From Gordionus sp. m RMFG-2023 (taxonomy: Eukaryota; Nematomorpha; Gordioida; Chordodea; Parachordodidae), in contig NC_088775.1 in the NCBI RefSeq assembly GCF_954871325.1, positions 51,251,561-51,315,560 of the forward strand: 64,000 nt of DNA. The letters are read 5' to 3'. The notes beneath the pieces are model-generated. The model was not told the DNA's origin, did no database searches, and saw nothing but the letters and a program-made list of their open reading frames with translations. Position 1 is the first letter of the stretch. Every line of letters begins with the position of its first letter. This document shows, piece by piece, positions 33,038 to 45,149 of this stretch. A program made the translations under genes and the position numbers.

Positions 33038-34540
33038 CAGACATTATTATCGGCGCCGGCGTTTCTTTTTTTAAAGGAATCAGCTGGCGGGGGGGGGGAA
33101 TCGATTTAGACGCTGCCACAAAAATCGGCGGCCGCGCTAAATATTTTTTAACATAAATTATAAATTCATTGGAAACATTTTTAAAATAAAATTTATGCTT
33201 TATAATGTTTACTATAATTTAACGATTTTATTAAGTTATAATTATCATGTATAAATATCATTTTATTTAGATTTTTAGGACATAATGATAATCTTTTAGA
33301 GTTCAGAGTGAGCCCAGTTATGGAAAATACACGTTCGCTGGGGGTGCTCGTAACTGGAATGCACAGGACTTTTCTAGCTAATATTGAAAGTTTAGAAAGA
33401 TCTTCCAAAAATCTAAGACATTTTTATCTCTAAATTATAAGGCGAAAATAATTAATGACACTCTTTTTCTAGACTAGTTAAATAGTCTTGTTGTTCTAGA
33501 TTATTGTTATGAATAATGAATGTTTGGTAGCCAATAACTTAAGATAATCGAATTCTGAAGCAACTTAAGTCGCTTCACATTCAGTTAATTCGTCCGTGTA
33601 AGACAACAGAGAGGTAGCGTGCTGACATAAAAATTGCACCGGAGTAATATTTTTTTCCTTAAATATTCATTTACTATATTTATAGATTGAAAACGAGGAT
33701 CTAAAAGTGCTCCTAACACCTATGTAAAAAAACAAAACGAAGAGAAATAATATTAAAAATAAACTAATTTATGTATTTTAAAATACTACCTGAGGATGGG
33801 TTATTGGAAATCTATGATCAAATTTAGTAAGCATATTCTGTTGAATGAATGCTATGGGAGGACTATCATATTCTTTTATGATTAAATGATTTTGAATTTC
33901 ACTACGAAATAATAAGTATAAATTTATAGAAAATCCTTTTTTGGCGGATAAAAATTCAACAGTTTTTTGAAGGTTACAAGAAAATTCAAAAGTTCATGCA
34001 CCAGGTCCCAATCGGGGTTAAATAATTTGAGATCCGGTTTCTCCATTCTATTTAATAGCTATGTTTATATATGTTATAATGGCAATAAAATAAAATCTAA
34101 TTAAAATATCCTTTTATGAGGAAAAATAAATATTATATGAGTTGTAGATTTTAAGAAAATATCGTATTACACCTTATATAATAATTGATGGTCTTATAAA
34201 AAAGATTTAAAACATCAAAGATTAAAAGAATAAAATAACAATAATATTTCAATTCTAGCCTAATAATAACATATCATCTTGTTACAAATCAAATGTTTTT
34301 ATATCAAATAATATTTATTAATTTTAAAAAATAAAATCGCATATTTTAATAATTTAAAAAATATTTAATATTTCAATTACAATTACAATTCATAAATAAA
34401 TTATAATATTATTTTTATTAATAAAAAATATATATCACGCCACCACCGATTTTTTACATCGGCGGCGGCGTGTTGAGCGCTGACACTTTTTTGGCGGCGG
34501 CGTCGGCGTAGTCAAAAATCACCGGCGGCGGACATGTCTA
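33038..34540 (-). mobile_element. hAT transposon with CGGCGGCG subterminal repeats
   Basis: Left end CAGACATTATTATCGGCG, right end CCGGCGGCGGACATGTCTA; imperfect inverted repeats. Both subterminal regions are strikingly G+C-rich (GGCGCCGGCG, GGCGGCCGCG on the left; CGGCGGCGGCGTG, GGCGGCGGCGTCGGCG on the right) in an otherwise A+T-rich element. The coding remnant is on the minus strand. No clean 8 bp duplication is seen. Confidence 0.8.
33193..33930 (-). pseudogene. hAT transposase remnant
   Basis: The C-terminal frame 33193-33408 reads LSILARKVLCIPVTSTPSER then VFSITGLTLNSKRLSLCPKN, the hATC block. Upstream on the minus strand, VLGALLDPRFQSINIV (about 33670-33720) is the LLDPRFK motif and LIIKEYDSPPIAFIQQN (about 33840-33890) belongs to the core. 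A donor-like CCTCAG|GTAGTA at 33790 may mark an intron. Frames are interrupted several times. Confidence 0.7.
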
Positions 34541-34689
34541 AGTATATTACAATTATGATTATATATGATAAAAAATTGTTAAAAAATATTAAAAAGTATT
34601 TTATTAGGACAATATAATAATTCGTATATAAGAAATATATAGACTACATTAAAAATTTTATACAGTCTATATTTTTTTAATATTATTAA

Positions 34690-35560
34690 TTTCTCAAATA
34701 ACATGTGGCAAACTATGCCTATTTTACATATTGAGGTTTGAAAGTTAAATATCTATTCAACTGTGCGGAAGAAGGCAAAATAATGTTATACTTTTAGAAA
34801 AATTTCTTTGATGTATTTATATAAGTCGCTGACGTAAAGATAAATCGTTTTGTATAATTTAATATTTCCAATAGGTTTGTAATAGACAGATTATTAGCCA
34901 AAAATCCTGTCCACTGGTTGTTTTAAATTTTTTTCGCCTGCCCACTTTTAAATTTAAAAAAAATTTTATCCGCCCTGCCCCATAATAAATCATGTTTAAC
35001 CCACCCGCCCGCCTAAAAATTATTTTAATGTTCTTTTAATTAAGCATATATAATATGCAATATTATGAAATAAAACTTTTATTTTTAATAAATTGAAGTC
35101 TGTTCTGCTCATTTCGCTGAAAAATAGAAAATTCACGTAACTTAAATATTAAAAACCCGCCCGCCACCCACCAATGTTGGTAATATTTTAGAAGCCCGAC
35201 CACGCCCGTCCATATTGCAGACCTCTAATTTTCAATTCAATTTCATCAGTCTCATTATTTTTAAAAGGCATATTATTAAAACAAAAATAATCATCCTTTT
35301 CAATAAAAGAGAATGAATTCTGGTCAAATACATCTAGCAACAGATTTTGTAAATATTTTTTTATCTAGGCAAAAACGTAAATCAGTTTGTTGTAAATCAT
35401 GTCTACTCTTTTATTAAAATAAAATAGAGACCAAATACCCATGATAACATTATTTTGGCCTTGTTAGCTATTGCGAAGGTAAACCCTGCTTTAGTTTATT
35501 CCTAATTATTTTTTTAGGCCATAATTGGTGTTGTGTTGAAGCAGAAGAAAGCTATAAACA
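34690..35560 (-). pseudogene. hAT transposase fossil, split by a MITE
   Basis: Minus-strand pieces: GFTFAIANKAKIMLSWVFGL at about 35490-35420, KKYLQNLLLDVFDQNSFSFI then EKDDYFCFNNMPFKNNETDE at 35370-35225, and after the MITE, RFIFTSATYINTSKKFF then YNIILPSSAQLNRYLTF at 34850-34720. The last resembles the ALPSSA-VERLFS block of hAT dimerisation domains. Identification of the first piece is uncertain. Confidence 0.45.
34890..35225. mobile_element. MITE with CCCGCCCGCC subterminal repeats
   Basis: Left part CTGTCCACTGG, CGCCTGCCCAC, CCGCCCTGCCCC and CACCCGCCCGCC; right part CCCGCCCGCCACCCACC, GCCCGACCACGCCCGTCC and TATTGCAGACCTCTA. The right tip (inverse TAGAGGTCTGCA) is a typical hAT end. The left tip is not clear. 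It interrupts the fossil reading frame at 34690-35560. Confidence 0.6.
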
Positions 35561-35579
35561 TTTATTGAGATCTATTTAT

Positions 35580-35765
35580 TATATTGTAAATTAAATATTA
35601 TTAATATTTATAATGTATACTAAATATTATTTATTAATATTTATAATATATATTAAATATATTAATATTTATAATGTATATTAAATATATTATTAATATT
35701 TAAAATGTATATTAAATATATTATTAATATTTATAATGTATATTAAATATAGTATTAATAATGGT
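35580..35765. repeat. AT-only tandem repeat, unit about 37-40 bp
   Basis: About five copies of TATTAATATTTATAATGTAT followed by ATTAAATA, slightly diverged. Simple tandem repeat without coding meaning. The flanking stretch to 36208 is A+T-rich with no gene seen. Confidence 0.85.
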
Positions 35766-37159
35766 TTCAATTTATAAATGAAATTATATACGATATGAAA
35801 ATGAAAATATATTTTAAAAAACAAATAAAAATTTTTAATTTTAAATGATAACATGGTTTAAAAATATATATTAAAAATTATATGTAATATTGAATAACAA
35901 TAAAAATATATTGAAAATTTTTCTGGCATAGTTAAATTAGATATTTATAAATTTAATAATAAAATTTATATTGTCAAACTAATTAAAAAATTTTAATTAA
36001 TTTTTTATAATTTTTAAATAAAAGAAAAATCATTTAATTTGGGAAATATAATGAGAAAGTAAAGGTGATCGCTAATATGTTTGGGATTAAAAATTTTAAA
36101 CCTAGAGTAGTTTCTAGATAGTCCAATCGCTTAAATATTTATGCCTCTACGATTGAGGATTTTTATAAAATAAATAATTTTACTCCCCTTATTGATACAT
36201 TTTTATTAATCCTACCTTCAGCCTCATCGTGGCGGGGGAATGGCAACGTCTTTTGGCGGCTAATAGAGGTCTAAAAGTTCTCTGTGATCTGGGTCTAGAA
36301 TAAGATCACCGTCTCCTTGACGGGGTGTAAAAACCACTTAAAGAGGTTGATGTCAGGAAGGGCATCCGATTGTAAAAACCTTGCTACAAAATTTCCCTAT
36401 GGTTACAACCAGAGAACTGCAAGGGCTGACCCGAGCCTCGGGTCGGGTTCGGACATCAAAAAAAAAATTTTTCGGGTTCGGGCTTGGGTCGGGTTGTAAA
36501 AGCTGTCCGACCCAAAAACCCGACCCGACCCGAAAATAAATAATAATATTAATATCTTAAATCGTCAGTATAATTTATAATATTAATTATAAAATCATAT
36601 TATTTAATCATATTATTTAATATTTATCACATTTTAGGATTAAAATGTCAATCATATTAACATGTCATGTCATTATTAATTATTATTTTATAAACCTAAC
36701 AACCGGATACCAAACTATTTTATCACTAAATTGTGTGTTTCCCGTGAATTACAAGATAAGACATATTTTGTGTACTAAAGATAAGTTTTATTCATTATTT
36801 ATTATTTATCTAGCCTATACATTGTCTTTTATAACATTTGTTTTAAAAAATTTCCATATAAAATTTAAGATTGGGATTTGATTCAGGGGAACTTATTTCT
36901 ATAATTTAAATTTCACTGCCATAAATGTTAATCATCCCATCCTAGAAATTAAAAAATATTATATAAAATTGGTAAGTTACATTTATATATAAAATATAAT
37001 CTTTACTTATTTCGTTTTGGTATTATTTTTTTATCTATCTACCTTAATATTAGTTATAAATTTTCCAGATAATTTTGGTTGTCAATATTTTAAAATATGG
37101 CAGAAAAAAATTAGGAAATTAATACAAGATTCCCAAAGAAAATAAGATGTATACTGTGA

Positions 37160-37376
37160 TATGTAAAATTTAAAACATGAATATTAAAAAGAATCTGTAT
37201 CTGTATCTTTTGTCAAGAAAATGAAAAAGATACAAGATTCTTTTCAGAATTAAGGATCTTAGATACAGATATTAGTATCTTATTAAAAATGTCAAAATAT
37301 ACTGAGTACAAGATATAAAGGGATCTTGTATCATGTATCTTAGATACAAGTATTAGCAGTACTGCCCAACTCTGTT
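37160..37376. mobile_element. MITE relic with GATACAAG/ATCTTAGTATC motifs
   Basis: Ends ATTAGCAGTACTGCCCAACT followed by CTG, whose inverse (CAGAGTTGGGCAGTACTG) is a typical hAT end. The interior has many copies of GATACAAG, GTATCTT and TTAGATACA. The left end is not identified. Similar motifs occur at 5785-5830. Confidence 0.5.
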
Positions 37377-37439
37377 TATTTCAATCTAATTTATTAAAGT
37401 CATTTTAAATATTTTTTTTAACACAGCCATATTAAAAAA

Positions 37440-38440
37440 ATTATCTTACTGGATGCAAAATTAAAAAGAATTGGTGAAAAGATTAAGACAAAGGAGTATG
37501 AAGTAAGGAAGAATCTTAATGGAAAATCCGATGTATGGAAGAAATTTTCATTTATATATGATGAAAATAAAGAAAAGCTTAATTATGTCATTTCTATTAT
37601 ATGCAAATTTATTTATGTATATAATTCAATAACAACAGGTATATGAACTTATTAAATTATTTTAAGAACAAATCAATTTAAAAGACATAAATGTGTATAT
37701 ACAAATACAAGTACAACAGCAGAGAGTAAAAAGACACAATTAACAATTGATAGTCTTTTTGGTACTGATCCGAAAAAACTCAAAAGTTGTACAAAATTGA
37801 AAAAAGAGTGCACAGAGGTGCTTACTATGTTTTGTGGACGTGATTTGAGATCATTTGATACAATTCATGGGGAAGGCTTTGTTGATTGTTGCCTTTGCCA
37901 AAATTGGTTCAATATATGGAAATATTGATGTTAAAAGCATCATTCCAAATCCTACGACAATTTCTAGAAATTCAGTAGATACTGCTGATGGTGTCCGCAA
38001 TAAATTATTTTCTATATTAAACTCATATATGAAAAAGGGTCGATGTGCTGGTAACAAATTTATGAAAATATGGTTAAATTATTAATAAAATTATTTATTA
38101 AAAAATAATAAAATAAATATATATCTTAACATTATTAATGAATATTTTTTTCTTAAGAAACTACAGAGGTGGTAAATACGTTTTTGGACTTCTCTCTATG
38201 GGAGGCTGACAATGCGTATTCTGATGCTAGCGCCGATGTTGACGAGCTAAAAAAATACCTAGATCCGAAATTATGTATTGATGATGATAATATTTTAAAA
38301 TGGTGGAAAACAAACCATTATGAGTTTCCAAATTTAAGTATTTTAGCTCTTAAATTCCTGGCTATCCCTGCTTCGTCGGCTAGCAGTGAAACGGCGTTTT
38401 CCAGGTAGGGCCTTTGAGGATAGAAGGACTCGTTTAAAGC
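37440..38440 (+). pseudogene. hAT transposase (BED-type N-terminus to hATC), broken
   Basis: The order along the DNA is: SDVWKKFSFIYDENKEKLNY followed by ICKFIYVYNS and a His-rich end (37520-37700, BED-like zinc finger), then TQLTIDSLFGTDPKKLKS and FCGRDLRSFDTIHGEGF (37735-37875), then AKIGSIYGNIDVKSIIPNPT at 37900-37960. The core is largely missing. The C-terminus at 38169-38408 reads NILKWWKTNHYEFPNLSILA then IPASSASSETAFS, the hATC domain. At least three shifts and an internal loss make it inactive. Confidence 0.8.
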
Positions 38441-39109
38441 CAGATTAACTGGACGCCTCTTTATTTATATATCATAATTATTCACTTTGTGATAATTTTG
38501 ATAATGATATTGATGAGGTCAATATAATATAATATGTTCATTATATTTTTTATATATTTATTAACTTTTATATCATATCTATATTCGCATAAATGATGCT
38601 TATTGTATTATATAATCGTTATAATTTTTAAATTCGCTTGTATATTAATCATTTTATAATATTTTTTACAAATTTAATAAAATGCAACTTAATATATATC
38701 TTGAATAGATTATGGCCGTCAAATAAACTTTTATTTAAGGTGGCTGAACTGAATAAATACACATAAATTTTTTTTTGGTTATTATAATATTAAAACTTAA
38801 ATTGCAAAATTTTATTCGGGTCGGGCTCGGGTCGGGTTGGACTAAAAAATGTGTGCTCGGGCTCGGGTCGGGCTCGGACAAAAAATTTTTTTTAATTCGG
38901 GCTCGGGTCGGGCTCGGGTTGCGAAAAAATTACTTTGCAGTTCTCTAGTTACAACAAAGCATGGGTGGGTACAGCCCAAAATACCCCGTGGGCCTTCTCA
39001 TCCGCCTACGACAAAAAGAAGGATGGGAAACCTGGTGGAACCACGATTCATGAAAATGAAACTTATGACGGCCATAAACGACCTGAAAATAAGTGGAGAA
39101 ACCAGTCTA

Positions 39110-39800
39110 CGAGGGATCGAGTTAGGGTCGCGACATGGAATGTTGGAAGTATGACGGGAAGAGCGGGAGAAGTCGTCGATGTATTGCACAGAAGGCATAT
39201 AGATGTGTGCTGCATATAAGAGACTAGATGGAAAAGAAATGGGACCAGAATGATTGGCAAGACTAGCGAAAAATATAAATTCTTTTGGCAAGGAGGTAAT
39301 GATGGTAAGGCTGGAGTTGGGGTATTGGTTGCGGAGAAATTGGTAGACAAAGTAGTCGAAGTGAGAAGGCTAGATAACCAGATAATGGTTATCAAGATGA
39401 TTTTTGGTAGAAAGCTATATAATATTATCTCGGCATATGTTCCTCAGGTTGGAAGAAGTGAAGAAGAGAAAGATATATTTTAGGACAGTCTATTGGGGGT
39501 GACATCAAGACTGGCAAATGAAGAGGGGATTATCCTGGCTGGTGATCTGAATGGACATGTGGGAGCGAGTAATGAGGGTTATGAAGGAGTACATGGAGGG
39601 TTCAATTACGGCATGAGAAATTAGGAAAAAGAGAGGATTTTAGATTTTTGTGATGCTATGGATATGATTGTCTGTAATACAATGTTTAAGAAAGAATCCG
39701 AGAAGCTGGTGACTTATAAGTCGGGTAGTACCAAAAGTGCAGTGGATTACTTGTTATTAAGGAGATGTGACCGATGTATAGTAAAATAATGTGAAAGTGA
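39110..39800 (+). pseudogene. RTE LINE copy B, APE-type endonuclease region (broken)
   Basis: Reads RVRVATWNVGSMTGRAGEVV then DVLHRRHIDVCCI, ETRWKRNGTRMIGK, YKFFWQGGNDGKAGVGVLVA, DNQIMVIKMIFGRKLYN then IISAYVPQVGRSEEEK, GDLNGHVGASNEGYEGVHGG, and KSGSTKSAVDYLLLRRCDR. WNVG, ETRW, SAY-PQ, GDLNGHVG and the S--D block are the standard APE endonuclease motifs. In-frame stops occur at about 39217, 39481 and 39622, among others. Confidence 0.85.
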
Positions 39801-40229
39801 TACCGGGAGAGGAATGTATAAATCAGCATCGACTAGTTGTAGGAGATCTCACTCTTAAAGGTGCCAGGGTCACTAAAAGAAAGTTAGTGCCAAGGCTGAA
39901 GGTTTGGAAATTCAAGGATGAGTGCTAGACGTCAATTCAATATGACATTGGCGATTAGGGAAGCGGAGGTGGCACAAGCATCTGGGGTAAATGACAAGTG
40001 GGAAGCCATGAAGAAAGACTGGGTGATGACAACTGAGGAGGTATGTGGATGGACAAAAGGGCCGCCTAGACATAAGGAGACTTGGTGGTAGAACCCGAAG
40101 GTAGCGAAAGCTGTGGATGAGAAACGGAGGTGTTTCAAAGTATGGTATAATAGCAAAGATAATAGTGATAACGATATTTAGAAGATGGCTAAAAGAAATG
40201 CTAAGAAATTAATAGCGAAGGCTCAAGAA

Positions 40230-41420
40230 GAAAAAAGACACGAGGTGCTAAAGAAATGGAATGCGCTGATGGAATTGGAAATATGGTTCGAATGGCAAAG
40301 CAGATGTCAAAAAAGAGGCAGGATGTGATGGGTGTAAGGTGTTTGAAAAATATGGAAGGAAAAATGGTGATTGATAGTAGTGGTATTAAGAACACCTGGA
40401 AGATTTACATGAAAGGACTTTTGAATGAAGAAAATGAATGGGATAATGATGTTTGTTGTGCAAAGGTAGAAGGTCCAGGGTGTAAATTTGGCAAGGACGA
40501 GATAAAGAGCAGTGAAAAAGATGGAAAAAGGAAAGGCATCGGGTTTAACGATGGTGGTATCAGAGATGTTTAAAGGTTATGAGGATTTAGGGATTGAATG
40601 GTTAATGAATTTAGCCAATCAAATTGTCACAGAAAGAACTATTCCCGAGGACTGGAGAAGAAGTATAATTATCCCAGTATACAAGGGTAAAGGTGATCCT
40701 TTAGATTGCGGGTCTTACAGAGCTATTAAACTCTTAGAACATGCAATGAAAGTATTTGAGAGTGTTAGAGAAGCGGATAAGGGAACAAATTAAAATTGAT
40801 GAAATGCAGTTTGGTTTTACATCGGGAAAAGGCACGACAGTTGCAATTTTTGTGGTGAGACAAATGCAGGAGAAGTATCTTGCGAAGGAAAAGAAACTCT
40901 ATTATGCGTTTGTTGATTTGGAGAAAGCATTTGATAGGGTGCCGCGTGAGGTTACTTGATGGGCCTTGAGAAAATGAGGTGTGGGGGAATGGTTGGTTAT
41001 CGCAGTGATGGCAATGTATGTTGGAGCATAAACAGCAGTACGGACGGATTATGGTGATAGTGACAGCTTAGAGGTGAAGGTATGACTTCATCAAGGATCC
41101 GTGCTGAGTCCACTATTATTTATCTTAGTAATGGATGTGGTGGCTAAAGAAATGCGTGAAGGACTTCCCTGGGAGCTATTATATGCAGATGACCTTGTAT
41201 AAATGGCAAACAGTGAGGAAGAATTGAGGGATAAAATTAGTAAATGGAAGATGACTATGGAAGCAAAGGGCCTGAAAATGAATGCATCAAAGACAAAGGT
41301 GATGATTGGTGGGGAAAATCTAAAGATGGAGAAATCCGGTAAGTGCCGTGTGGTGTATGTGGGAAAGGAGTTGCTAGAAATTCTATTCAATGCACCCGAT
41401 GCCAGAAATGGGTACATAAT
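40230..41420 (+). pseudogene. RTE LINE copy B, reverse transcriptase region (broken)
   Basis: Frames at 40256-40573, 40512-40793, 40756-40959 and 41203-41439 give IPEDWRRSIIIPVYKGKGDP then LDCGSYRAIKLLEH, MQFGFTSGKGTTVAIFVVRQ, YYAFVDLEKAFDRVPREV (first catalytic Asp), HQGSVLSPLLFILVMDVV, YADDL (41180-41200, catalytic pair) and MEAKGLKMNASKTKVMIGG. These are RT motifs in the right order. Stops and shifts separate the pieces; it is a dead copy but young enough to read across. Confidence 0.88.
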
Positions 41421-42133
41421 AAATGTAGCAGGAAAATAGGAAATTTGATGTTAGGAAGAATGACCTTTATTGTAGAACATGCATGAAAGGGATACATAAT
41501 AATGATAACCTAGAAAATGGTGGTCTGAATATTGGCAATGGGTTAACCCTAGAAAAAGTGGATAAGTTTTGTTATTTAGGTGATCTGATAAACGCAGATG
41601 GTGGTGTAGATTCTACCGTTGTTGCAAGGACCAGACAAGCTTGGAAGAAGTTCAGAGAGATGTCGTCTATTCTTACAAATAAAAGTCTCTGAAGTTAAAG
41701 GGGAAAGTTTACGTAAGCTGTGTGGGAAGTTGTTTAGTTTATGGCGGCGAAATATGGGCAATGAAAGCGACTCACGAAGCCAAATTAGAAAGAACAGAGC
41801 TGAGGATGATTAGATGGATGTGTGGGGTATCTCTGAGAGAGAAAAACTAGAAAGGAATTGCGAGCAAGATTGGGTATAGAAATGATTGGAATGGTAATGC
41901 GACGAAATAGACTAAGATGGTTTGGGCATGTGGAACGTATTACAAAAGATGATTGGGTAAAGAGATGCACAATGATGGAAATAGGAGGATCAAGACCTAG
42001 AGGAAGACCCAAGATGACGTGGACAAATGTGATAGCGGCGGATATGAGAAGCATGAATCTTACAAATATTGATGCTCAGGACCGTCAAAAATGGAAAAGT
42101 AAAATCAGAGGGAAAACTGGCCTACCCGGGTAA
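41420..42133 (+). pseudogene. RTE LINE copy B, C-terminal region
   Basis: NGLTLEKVDKFCYLGDLINA (41540-41600), a block around 41740-41830 (YGGEIWAMKATHEAKLERTE, then MIRWMCGVSL), and RNRLRWFGHVERITKDDWVK, then GGSRPRGRPKMTW and DAQDRQKWKSKIRGK at 41858-42133. This tail follows the RT in the RTE-like family. The frame ends with TAA at about 42133, 40 bp before the GA-rich tail. Confidence 0.85.
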
Positions 42134-42181
42134 ACCTGGAAATCGCCATAAAACGGAGAGGAAGAAAGGAAAGATTTATTA

Positions 42182-43135
42182 GTCACATTTTATTGTAAAC
42201 AGATTTTATTTTCTTTTGCCGGTTGAGTCTAAATACACTTGAAACGCGAGAGGATTAAGAAAATCTCAGAGTTTTATTCTGATGAATTATCAGGATCGTA
42301 TGATAAATTACTTTGTGATGTCGAATTTTGGTATAAAAATATTGACAGATTAGAGTACTCTTTGAGACCAAAATATGCTTTGCAGGCCGTTTCCTTGTAT
42401 AATTGCACTTTAGATTCCCTGCATAATATCAAAACATTGTTTTTATCTTAGCTACTTACCGATTAGCACCTGCACTTGAAAGGTCTTTTTCAACTTTAAA
42501 AAGGTTAAAAACCTATTTAAGAAATAGCACCGGTGAAAGTCGTTTAAATGGATTCGCAATATTATATATTTATAAGGAGATTATTCTAGATAAAAATTTG
42601 ATTCTATATGAATGTCAAATCTCAGAGAAAAGTAGACCTCTCTTTATAAATTCAAATTATAAAATTGCTAAATATGATCTTAGTCATAAATTTTTATATT
42701 CAAAACGTAATTATAATGAATTCTTTGTCATAATATTTATATATTATAATATTTTTAATAAAAATATTACATTTGCACTAAGAATTAATGATCTGCATCG
42801 GGCCTAATTTTTCAAACCCGGCCCTGCCCGAAATTATTTTAAAAACGTTTTGCCGGCACGAACCCTAAAAAAAGTTTTGTCGGCCTGGCCCGAATTTATT
42901 TAAATATAGAAATTCATTTTTATAATTACCCCAAATAAAAGATATATGTTATATGGCGTATAGTTTTTATAAATAAAATCAAATATTTTTATTTTACATA
43001 AAAATTTAACATAAAATTGATATATTTAGATATATTTTAAAAAATTTCCAAGACTTGACCCAACCCGGCCCGAATTTTTTTAAAAAATATACCCAACCCA
43101 GCCCGATTTTCCTACTTTTGCGGATCTCTAATAAG
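42182..43135 (+). pseudogene. hAT fossil (ZMYM-like C-terminus) with GGCCCGAA subterminal repeats
   Basis: 42239-42450 reads ISEFYSDELSGSYDKLLCDV then EFWYKNIDRLEY. Around 42440-42600, LATYRLAPALERSFSTLKRL then KTYLRNSTGESRLNG is the hATC block in a second frame. From 42790 to 43130 there are repeats such as GGCCTGGCCCGAATTT and AACCCGGCCCGAATTTTT, ending TTTTGCGGATCTCTA, a hAT-type right end. The left half was not found; LINE copy B may have inserted into this hAT. Confidence 0.65.
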
Positions 43136-43405
43136 AATTATTTATATTTTATTAATATTTTGTATTAATTATATTATAATTGTTAAATTAGATTTTTTTA
43201 AATACCGCACAAGAATTACTCATATTTTATTGTAATTCTATTTTTTTTAAACATAGTCATTTAGAATAAATTTTTAATATAATCTGTATAAAATTTATAC
43301 ACTTTGAAATTTATTTTGTTGTATAAATAATAAATAAAATCTATGATGAAATTCTCTGCAAAATTTTGTTATATGCAAAAATTTAGTTAAAATAATTATT
43401 TTTAA

Positions 43406-43616
43406 TAGTGTTGTTAAACGGCCGATTTTTAAATACGGCTAACTCAATATTTCATCCAGAAAAATATTACGCAAGCTTGAAGATTTTGCTCATAGAAGGA
43501 ACAAAGGTCTATATATATATTATCGAAATCTCCATCCTTAGGCAATATTTTTCTAGCTAAAATATTGAGTTAACCGTTTTAAAAATCGGTTCAAAACGAG
43601 CTGTTTAACAACACTA
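43406..43616. mobile_element. hAT-type MITE, family TAGTGTTGTTAAA, copy 2
   Basis: TAGTGTTGTTAAACGGC at the left, GCTGTTTAACAACACTA at the right, 211 bp, flanked by a perfect 8 bp duplication ATTTTTAA (43398-43405 and 43617-43624). The interior is close to the copy at 18549-18764. No coding capacity. Confidence 0.95.
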
Positions 43617-43654
43617 ATTTTTAACATTGAATAAGATATATTGAGTTATCATAA

Positions 43655-43924
43655 AAAATGGAAGTTGGGGGGGGGGGGACGATTTTATTCTTCTTTCTAC
43701 ACCGAATTGATTGAATTAATTTACAATTGACAAAACATTGATAAAATTTTCAGAATAATGCTTTTTGTTACTAATATTTTTCCCATTTATGCTGGCTACT
43801 ATAGTGGTTAGACACCAATAAAGCACAAAATTGGAAAATTTTTAAAATGCGGTTTGGGGGCGAAGTCCCCCCTCCCCCCAATTGAACCCCCCCCCCCTAT
43901 GGATCAATCCTGGCTACGCTACTG
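43655..43924. mobile_element. Right end of a hAT-type element (CAGTAGCGTAGCCAGGA)
   Basis: G-run at 43665-43678, C-rich block at 43868-43898, then GGATCAATCCTGGCTACGCTACTG ending at 43924, whose inverse is a classical hAT terminus. Possibly a 260 bp MITE with poly-G/poly-C ends, but the left tip is not clear. Confidence 0.5.
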
Positions 43925-44702
43925 TTTATTAACTTAAAAATTTGAACAAATTATTATTTGTGGAAGATCATTAAAATGTTAATATTATTCATGGGAAATT
44001 TTAAAAAAAATGTTTAATAGGATAACTCATATTTAAATAAAATATTTGGCTCATTATATTAAATAAACGATAAGGATTCAAGAAATGGAACATATAATAT
44101 TTAAAAAAATATTTAATAAGTTTTTTTACAATGGAAAATATTAGGTCATAAATGGTTCATATCAATTTTCAGCCTTTTAAAAGCTATATCAATACACTTC
44201 TAATAATAATGTATATTATATATAAAAAAATTTACCATATTATCCATAATAAAAACGTTGTTCTTCTAATATCTGTGGCGAATAAATCTTTAAACCTCCC
44301 TCTATGGTTATCGAGTAAATTCTTTTTTAAATATTGCATAATTTATTAAATATTATTCTAATTTAATTAATATGCCATTTTTTAAGATAGGTGTCCATTA
44401 AACTTAATCAATACCTTAATAAAGATACATTAGGTGCAAAAAAGATATAATTAGGGTATAAGTTATAATAATTGATGCAATTACATTTTTAGGATATAGA
44501 AATTTAATCGGATATTATTCGAAAATTATTTTTTTATGGTATTAGATTATAAATTTTAAAAAAATGGAATAACTTCACAAGAACTTCAATTTTAAAACTT
44601 CCAAGAACCCAAACCTATTTTGAAATATTCAGGAACCCGAATCAGCTCTAACAAAAGTAGTACTAATTTATATGTTCAAAATTTTGTGATTCATTATTAA
44701 AG
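43925..44702. other. AT-rich, no gene seen
   Basis: No frame longer than the 65-codon, low-complexity stretch at 44152-44349, and no recognisable domain. No pairable repeats. Confidence 0.35.
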
Positions 44703-45149
44703 GGTCATTTAGGGGTAGGTCTATAAGTCGAAAGGCTGCATGATACGAAAGGCTAAAAAATAATATTGAAAATAAAAATAACAAAGAAAATGATTAATGT
44801 GTAATTTGATTGATTTATTGCTTTTTTACGAGAAAAATATTATAATAACATTACATTATAATATATTAAAAAAATATAAATTTTAAGATCTTTTCAATTT
44901 TTTTATTAATTCTTTGAAATAAATTGCGGTTTTAATTTTATTAATTTTTAATTTATATTTTTAATTAAATTATATTTGGTTATTTTAAAAAAATGGATTA
45001 TAATATTTCAATTTTTTTATTAATTCTTTGAAATAAATTGCGATTTTAATTATATTAATTTTTAATTTATATTTTTAATTAAATTATATTTGGTTATTTT
45101 GAAATAATGGAATTTTTAAAATTATATGTATATTCTATTTAAGTTTTTT

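Larger units (their letters stand above)
36410..38947 (+). mobile_element. hAT transposon with TCGGGCTCGGG subterminal repeats
   Basis: Left end CAGAGAACTGCAAGGGC, right end TTTGCAGTTCTCTA, flanked by a perfect 8 bp duplication GTTACAAC (36402-36409 and 38948-38955). Subterminal repeats: CGAGCCTCGGGTCGGG and CCCGACCCGACCC on the left; four or more TCGGGCTCGGGTCGGG on the right. The element encodes a broken transposase and contains a small MITE relic ending near 37376. It is inserted in the 5' leader of LINE copy B. Confidence 0.95.
36209..42174 (+). mobile_element. RTE-like LINE, copy B, nearly full length, split by a hAT
   Basis: Boundaries come from a 7 bp duplication TTTATTA (36202-36208 and 42175-42181) and alignment with copies A and C. 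The 5' leader (TCAGCCTCATCGTGGCGGGG, ACGGGGTGTAAAAACCACTT, GGAAGGGCATCCGATTG) lies at 36209-36409. A hAT occupies 36410-38947. The LINE resumes at 38956 and runs to a GA-rich 3' tail (GGAGAGGAAGAAAGGAAAG). Removing the hAT leaves about 3.4 kb, a normal size for an RTE element. Confidence 0.85.

Noticed and set aside
35420-35490. GFTFAIANKAKIMLSWVFGL as a receptor transmembrane exon
   Set aside because: It adjoins minus-strand sequence that reads as a hAT fossil, and one hydrophobic stretch is not enough to call a receptor.
44152-44349. 65-codon frame in the A+T-rich interval before FB2
   Set aside because: Low-complexity Ile/Lys/Tyr/Phe composition typical of random A+T-rich sequence, with no motif.
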